Shown here piece by piece: positions 59,817-64,000 of a DNA stretch of 64,000 bases (positions are counted from its first letter, which is position 1; every line of letters starts with the position of its first letter). A model generated the notes under the pieces. That model was not told where the DNA came from and searched no databases. It saw only the letters and a program-made list of their open reading frames with translations. This DNA is from Vondammii sp040505895 (GTDB taxonomy: Bacteria > Pseudomonadota > Gammaproteobacteria > Chromatiales > Chromatiaceae). The stretch spans positions 310,001 through 374,000 of the forward strand of contig JBEVXU010000016.1 of assembly GCA_040505895.1 (NCBI GenBank), written 5' to 3'. Made by a program: the position numbers and the translations under genes.

Positions 59817-60737
59817 TCAATCAGCGATACCGGTACCGACCAGGTGGTCAAAATAACGAGCACGATAGTAGTGGCGTTTATGGCTCGCGTCATCGCTGAA
59901 TGCGGCACGGTCATGCAGCACATTGTTACTCACCAGCCCCATACCGGACTCAAGGCGGCCACGAAAGATATAGGGTGAGTCACTATTGAGGATCTCTTCC
60001 AGAGTGGCCAACGCCCCTCTACTGGCCGGATCATTGGCCCATATCACGTTATTGACGCGAATGGTGTAGCGCATATGCAGATCACCAGAGGGCATGATGC
60101 TGAACACCGGACCGGGCTCTTCCTGACGAGCCACCTTGCCGCCCTCGTCGATACGGGCCGGAATCGTCATCGCACTATCATCCATCAGGGCACGGATGTA
60201 ATCGGGATTTTTCTCCCGCAGCAGGATATAGGCGATCTCATGATCCATAAGGGCATTTTCACCGCCACTGGCCGCTTGCTGAGTAACATGCAGATTCAAA
60301 GCATGTATCTGTTTTGCGGCTTGATTGTAGTAACCATCGGTATGCCAGTTGATATGTCTGTTGCTGAACGGGATGTAGTCCTGACGAACGCCGGCATCCC
60401 TGACGGTCAGCGAAGTGAGGCCTGTCTCATCAGCGAGCCAGTTTTTATTGATCTGCTGGAGACCAAAACGGCGCGCCATCGCCAGAGGGATCTCCGGATC
60501 AGTATCCGTTCCCGTGTTGCCGGCATAGAGGGCCATATTCGCCTTGCGGCAACGTTGCAGCAGTGCTTCATACTCACTTTCGGTGAGGGTGCGGGGGTCA
60601 TTAATCTCCACCAACAGGTCACCTAAGCTTGCCGGGTATCCCTCCAGCTTTTGATCACGCCACTCTCTATACAGCGCATCATTTTCAAGATTGAACGGGC
60701 TGAATACCGCATCATACTTCTGTTGCGCACTCGACAT
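59817..60737 (-). CDS. TauD/TfdA-family Fe(II)/2-oxoglutarate dioxygenase
   Basis: A 306-aa protein. The start MSSAQQKYD follows GGAGGTG; an upstream in-frame ATG is less well placed. The iron site is H132-x-D134 in INWHTDGYY and the distal H275 in VLHDRAAF, with a following arginine in HKRHYYRARYFD for 2-oxoglutarate. It should hydroxylate or cleave an unknown small substrate in the cytoplasm. Substrate cannot be told, and its neighbours give no clue. Single gene. Confidence 0.87.
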   Translation of the reverse strand: MSSAQQKYDAVFSPFNLENDALYREWRDQKLEGYPASLGDLLVEINDPRTLTESEYEALLQRCRKANMALYAGNTGTDTDPEIPLAMARRFGLQQINKNWLADETGLTSLTVRDAGVRQDYIPFSNRHINWHTDGYYNQAAKQIHALNLHVTQQAASGGENALMDHEIAYILLREKNPDYIRALMDDSAMTIPARIDEGGKVARQEEPGPVFSIMPSGDLHMRYTIRVNNVIWANDPASRGALATLEEILNSDSPYIFRGRLESGMGLVSNNVLHDRAAFSDDASHKRHYYRARYFDHLVGTGIAD

Positions 60738-60954
60738 GGAAAACACCTCCTGCAATATTGATCCACCCTATAGGTAGAAAAGAGGCGCTCAGACTAATGC
60801 ACTGACGGATCCCTGTACTTGACACAAAGCAGGCGTGATAAATTTTTCAAATTTACGCTATCTACCTGATAACATAAGTGAAATAGCGATTTATTAGATA
60901 TCTTCCTGGAATTTAAACATCCGATTACCCAGGAGGCGGAGGCTCCACATCAGG

Positions 60955-63834
60955 TCACCGTGGTTCCACAAGCTCCTTCTCACCATCGGGGAGAGGGTCA
61001 GCGAATCCGTTCACGGAATACAACTCTCTGAGGATCTCTGTTGCCTCATTCGCCGGTAGAGGCTTGTTGATGTAATAACCCTGGGCAAAATCACAGGCCC
61101 TCGCCTTCAGATAATTCATCTGTTCAGCTTTCTCTACTCCTTCTGCAATCACCTTGATGCCCAGTTCTCTAGCCATCAGAATCAACGTATTCACAAGCTG
61201 TTCCTCACGGCGACCATCAGCGATTTTTGACACAAAAGACTTATCAATCTTAATTGCACTGATTGGAAAAATACTGAGATAGCTCAAGGATGAGTAACCG
61301 GTACCAAAATCGTCTAAGTGAATACTTATGCTGCAATCCTTGAGTTGGGTCAAAGATTCGAGCACAGCCAACTTGTCCCTGAATATCGCAGTCTCCGTCA
61401 GTTCCACAGCAATATGACTTGCATCCAGCTGATATTGGGTAATTTCCTGCTTCATGAAGTTGATAAGGCCGGGATCTGTGAACTGTTTTGGTGAAATATT
61501 GACGGCAACCTTAAAATCGGATGGCAGCTCAAATTGCTCACTCCACGCCTTCGTCTGCCTCACCACCTCTCCGAATATCCAATGGCCCAACGGATGTATC
61601 AGATTACTCTCTTCAGCCAGGGGGATAAATATATCCGGCGAGATACCTTTGCTTGGATGGTGCCAACGAATCAAGCTCTCAAAGCCGATGGTTCTATCTG
61701 TTTTAAGGCAGTAGATAGGCTGGAAGTACATCTCAAGCTCCCCCTTATCGAGGGCCTTATTCAGATCCTTCTCCATGGATGTCCGTGCCAACAGAATACT
61801 ACGCATCTCATTGTCAAAGATCTCGTAACGCCCCTTGCCCATGGATTTGGCCCGATACATTGCGGTATCGGCATCTCGAAGTATCTCATCAGCATTGTCA
61901 TAGCCTGTTTTTGAGAAGGCCACACCGATACTGGAGTGTGACCGGCACTCGTGATGATAAAGGTAATAAGGATCGCAGATGCTATCCGTCAGCCGTTTGA
62001 TAACCTGCAATGCATCAGTAGTTTTTATATTAGGCAACAGGACAATGAACTCGTCTCCACCAAGGCGCGCCAGTGAATCCCCCGGCCTTATACTCTCCTC
62101 AATGCGCTTGGATACCTCAATGAGTAATAGATCGCCGTAGCTGTGGCCCAGTGTGTCGTTAAGCTGCTTAAAGTCATCGAGATCAAGAAACAGAACGGCA
62201 AACTCTTTTTCAGGATGCGCCCTGTACTCAACCAGTTCACGGCTGATGCGTTTTAGCATCCACTGGCGATTATAGAGACCGGTCAGCGGGTCGTGGGATG
62301 CATCATGACGCAACCTTCCCTCAATCTCTTTTTGCAGACTGACATCCTGAATGGAACCCGCCATCCGGATTACCTTGCCTCTCTTATCACGTATCGCCTG
62401 ACAGTTGTTACTGACATAGACAAAGGAGCCATCAGGCCTGCTCATCCGGTGCTCCACATTGATGGAAGAGTTTTTCGATCGAAGAAATTCCTTGAGGCGT
62501 CTTCGGATATAGGAGCGATCTTCCGGGTGAATCAAACTGTAGAAATTGGCCAGGGAGGCTTTCAGTTCATCTGGCTTATAACCGGCAATCTCTTTGAAAC
62601 GGTCTGAAAAATAGACGCTTTTGACTTCGTGGTCCAGATCCCAGATACCTTCATTTGTGGCACGTGAAACCAGTTCATATCGTTCTTCACTGAGGCGTAG
62701 CGCCTTTTCTGAATCATGACGCTTGTGCAACTCATCCAGAAACTGATTAAACCACTGTGCCAGTTGAGAGATCTCATCCACCCCGGGAACCGGCAGTTTC
62801 TCTACATCAGTATCACCCGCTTTCAAGCGCTGAAAACTCATGGTTATGTACTTGATTGGCGAGACCAGAGAATTTGAAAAATATACTGCAACAAAACCCA
62901 TAAAGATCAATGCGAGGGTGAACACGCCGATAGTGGCATTGCGGATGAGAACCACCTGGGCCAGCAGAGCTGATCGTGGGACCTCTGACAACAGCATCCA
63001 ACCGCTACGCTCTACCGATTGTATAGTCTGGTAGACACTCCCCTGAGGAGAGTTTACCAACACATGCCGCTGAGTCGTTCCCAGAACCCCTTGCCTGTAA
63101 TCTCCCACATCCTGACCGATACGCCTCCTGTCGGGGTGAAAAATATAGCGATTATTCTGATCGATCAGATAGAACTTGGCAGTCTCATCGGCCATATCAA
63201 AAAGCTTGGATAGCGAATCAGTACTGAAATTGACTATCAAGGTTCCAATGGATTTTCTCTCGAGGCTTTCCCTGTCCGTTGAATACATCGTTTGTGCTGC
63301 AGCCAGCACATAATCCTGGCTCGATCCGGCACTGATATTTTCCGTCACACCGACCCAGTGCACCAGCTCCTGCGATCCTCTTGCTTCCTGCTTTATCTGA
63401 TCCCTTACCGTCTCTTTAGTCCTTGTATCGAGGGTATCTCCAACCTGGAAGTTAGAACCCTGCTCGCCGGATACATAAATGGAAACAAGCCCTTTTACAT
63501 TAAGGTAGCCGTTCAGGATATAGCCAACCTGGGCTTCGGTGGCGAGCTGCTCGTAGGTTGTGATATCCCGCTGCGGTCTAAGTAGCGCATCTGCGATTGC
63601 CTCTACGCTTGAGATATTGGCGATAAGACTTTCGATCTGTTCCTGAATGAGGACCAGATTGTCCCGGTAACCTTCAAGGATATGCACCTGATCTTTGAGT
63701 GCACCGGCGACCAGCGCTTCCTTCGCCGTCTGATAGGCCACCAGGCTGGCTGTCAGCAGGGGAACAACACCTATCAGCACCAAAAAGATGGCATACTTAT
63801 AGGTGATGTTCAGCCTGCTGAAGAACTTGAACAT
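60955..63834 (-). CDS. Cache-HAMP-PAS-GGDEF-EAL signalling protein
   Basis: A 959-aa membrane protein. Helices at about 15-35 and 290-312 enclose a double Cache sensor (GVTENISAGSSQDYVLAAAQ, KFYLIDQNNRYIFHPDRR). A HAMP domain (about 313-365), a PAS domain (about 375-495), a GGDEF domain with RLGGDEFIVLLPN (near 590) and an EAL domain with ESLIRWHHP and the DDFGTGYSSL and EGVEK motifs follow. Both catalytic motifs look intact, so it could make or degrade c-di-GMP. Its start is 7 bp downstream of a periplasmic binding protein gene on the same strand. Confidence 0.94.
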   Translation of the reverse strand: MFKFFSRLNITYKYAIFLVLIGVVPLLTASLVAYQTAKEALVAGALKDQVHILEGYRDNLVLIQEQIESLIANISSVEAIADALLRPQRDITTYEQLATEAQVGYILNGYLNVKGLVSIYVSGEQGSNFQVGDTLDTRTKETVRDQIKQEARGSQELVHWVGVTENISAGSSQDYVLAAAQTMYSTDRESLERKSIGTLIVNFSTDSLSKLFDMADETAKFYLIDQNNRYIFHPDRRRIGQDVGDYRQGVLGTTQRHVLVNSPQGSVYQTIQSVERSGWMLLSEVPRSALLAQVVLIRNATIGVFTLALIFMGFVAVYFSNSLVSPIKYITMSFQRLKAGDTDVEKLPVPGVDEISQLAQWFNQFLDELHKRHDSEKALRLSEERYELVSRATNEGIWDLDHEVKSVYFSDRFKEIAGYKPDELKASLANFYSLIHPEDRSYIRRRLKEFLRSKNSSINVEHRMSRPDGSFVYVSNNCQAIRDKRGKVIRMAGSIQDVSLQKEIEGRLRHDASHDPLTGLYNRQWMLKRISRELVEYRAHPEKEFAVLFLDLDDFKQLNDTLGHSYGDLLLIEVSKRIEESIRPGDSLARLGGDEFIVLLPNIKTTDALQVIKRLTDSICDPYYLYHHECRSHSSIGVAFSKTGYDNADEILRDADTAMYRAKSMGKGRYEIFDNEMRSILLARTSMEKDLNKALDKGELEMYFQPIYCLKTDRTIGFESLIRWHHPSKGISPDIFIPLAEESNLIHPLGHWIFGEVVRQTKAWSEQFELPSDFKVAVNISPKQFTDPGLINFMKQEITQYQLDASHIAVELTETAIFRDKLAVLESLTQLKDCSISIHLDDFGTGYSSLSYLSIFPISAIKIDKSFVSKIADGRREEQLVNTLILMARELGIKVIAEGVEKAEQMNYLKARACDFAQGYYINKPLPANEATEILRELYSVNGFADPLPDGEKELVEPR

Positions 63835-63841
63835 ACTGTTA

Positions 63842-64000
63842 TCAGTTATCTATGTTGTCCGCTGTTACCAGCAAGGTGTCGATCAGGGTGATCGCGGGAA
63901 GCGCCTCTCCCTTGAGGGCTTTTAGCGCATACTTCACACCCATATAACCCTGCTCTGCCGGCAACTGATCCACCGTCGCCTGTAATTTGCCATCACGTAT
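63842..64000 (-). CDS. Periplasmic substrate-binding protein, C-terminal part
   Basis: The frame is open to the end of the window. The last 52 residues (LQATVDQLPAEQGYMGVKY, ALKALKGEALP and IDTLLVTADNIDN) match the C-terminus of RbsB/LuxP-type sugar or signal binding proteins. Its stop codon lies 7 bp before the GGDEF-EAL gene, which suggests that the ligand-bound protein reports to that sensor. The 5' part lies outside the window. Confidence 0.8.
   Translation of the reverse strand: MRDGKLQATVDQLPAEQGYMGVKYALKALKGEALPAITLIDTLLVTADNIDN

Overview
The window looks like a chromosomal stretch of a respiratory, probably sulfur- or metalloid-using gammaproteobacterium. Supporting signs are gammaproteobacterial housekeeping genes (rsmE, sthA, srkA, fbaB, purC), an unusual density of c-type cytochromes and molybdoenzymes, and several c-di-GMP/two-component sensors. 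Species cannot be fixed from sequence alone; a free-living or symbiotic chemolithotroph is my inference.

Layout. 1-1.5 kb: end of a cytochrome c4-like gene and two unknown genes. 1.5-8.5 kb: a scrambled accessory zone with a duplicated fragment of idrA, two REP-associated transposase (RAYT) elements with perfect inverted repeats, a truncated RTX/lipase-like secreted-protein gene, lipoprotein and membrane genes, a GNAT gene and a type I secretion ATPase gene broken by two single-base frameshifts. 8.5-14.5 kb (minus strand): a complete four-gene set of molybdenum enzyme, Tat-exported Rieske protein and two diheme peroxidases, matching the dissimilatory iodate reductase cluster idrABP1P2. It has a strong terminator, an FNR-like box, a tRNA-Lys remnant at one flank and a MITE-like insertion. 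14.8-16.3 kb: SCO copper chaperone and rsmE.

16.4-36.2 kb is the most unusual region. A minus-strand operon encodes two tiny membrane proteins (51 and 50 aa, not obvious by length), a 14-helix cytochrome bd-superfamily subunit, a diheme cytochrome c and a triheme cytochrome c fused to an ethylbenzene-dehydrogenase-like heme domain. Divergent from it lie a HEAT-repeat protein, a cupredoxin-like periplasmic protein, a 39-aa membrane protein, a double-Usp protein with five PCP_red-like repeats, a radical SAM/SPASM protein with four such repeats, a HemY-like oxidase, a small membrane protein, and a PAS histidine kinase with a sigma54-type response regulator. Both divergent operons have good -24/-12 promoter matches. 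I infer a self-regulated respiratory module with its own tetrapyrrole-handling enzymes.

36.6-49.8 kb: host-attachment-type protein, copper chaperone plus CopA ATPase, SthA, a PhoB-box-controlled PiT transporter, an orphan HBM/HAMP sensor, a third RAYT with a nonsense codon, a PAS-GGDEF cyclase and class I aldolase. 50.5-56 kb: a Tat-exported molybdoenzyme operon of the polysulfide/thiosulfate/tetrathionate reductase type (catalytic, four-cluster ferredoxin and NrfD subunits, TorD- and HybE-like chaperones). 56-64 kb: a ParS/Xre-like antitoxin-type gene, purC, glutaredoxin, srkA, a TauD-like dioxygenase, a GGDEF-EAL sensor and the end of a periplasmic binding protein gene.
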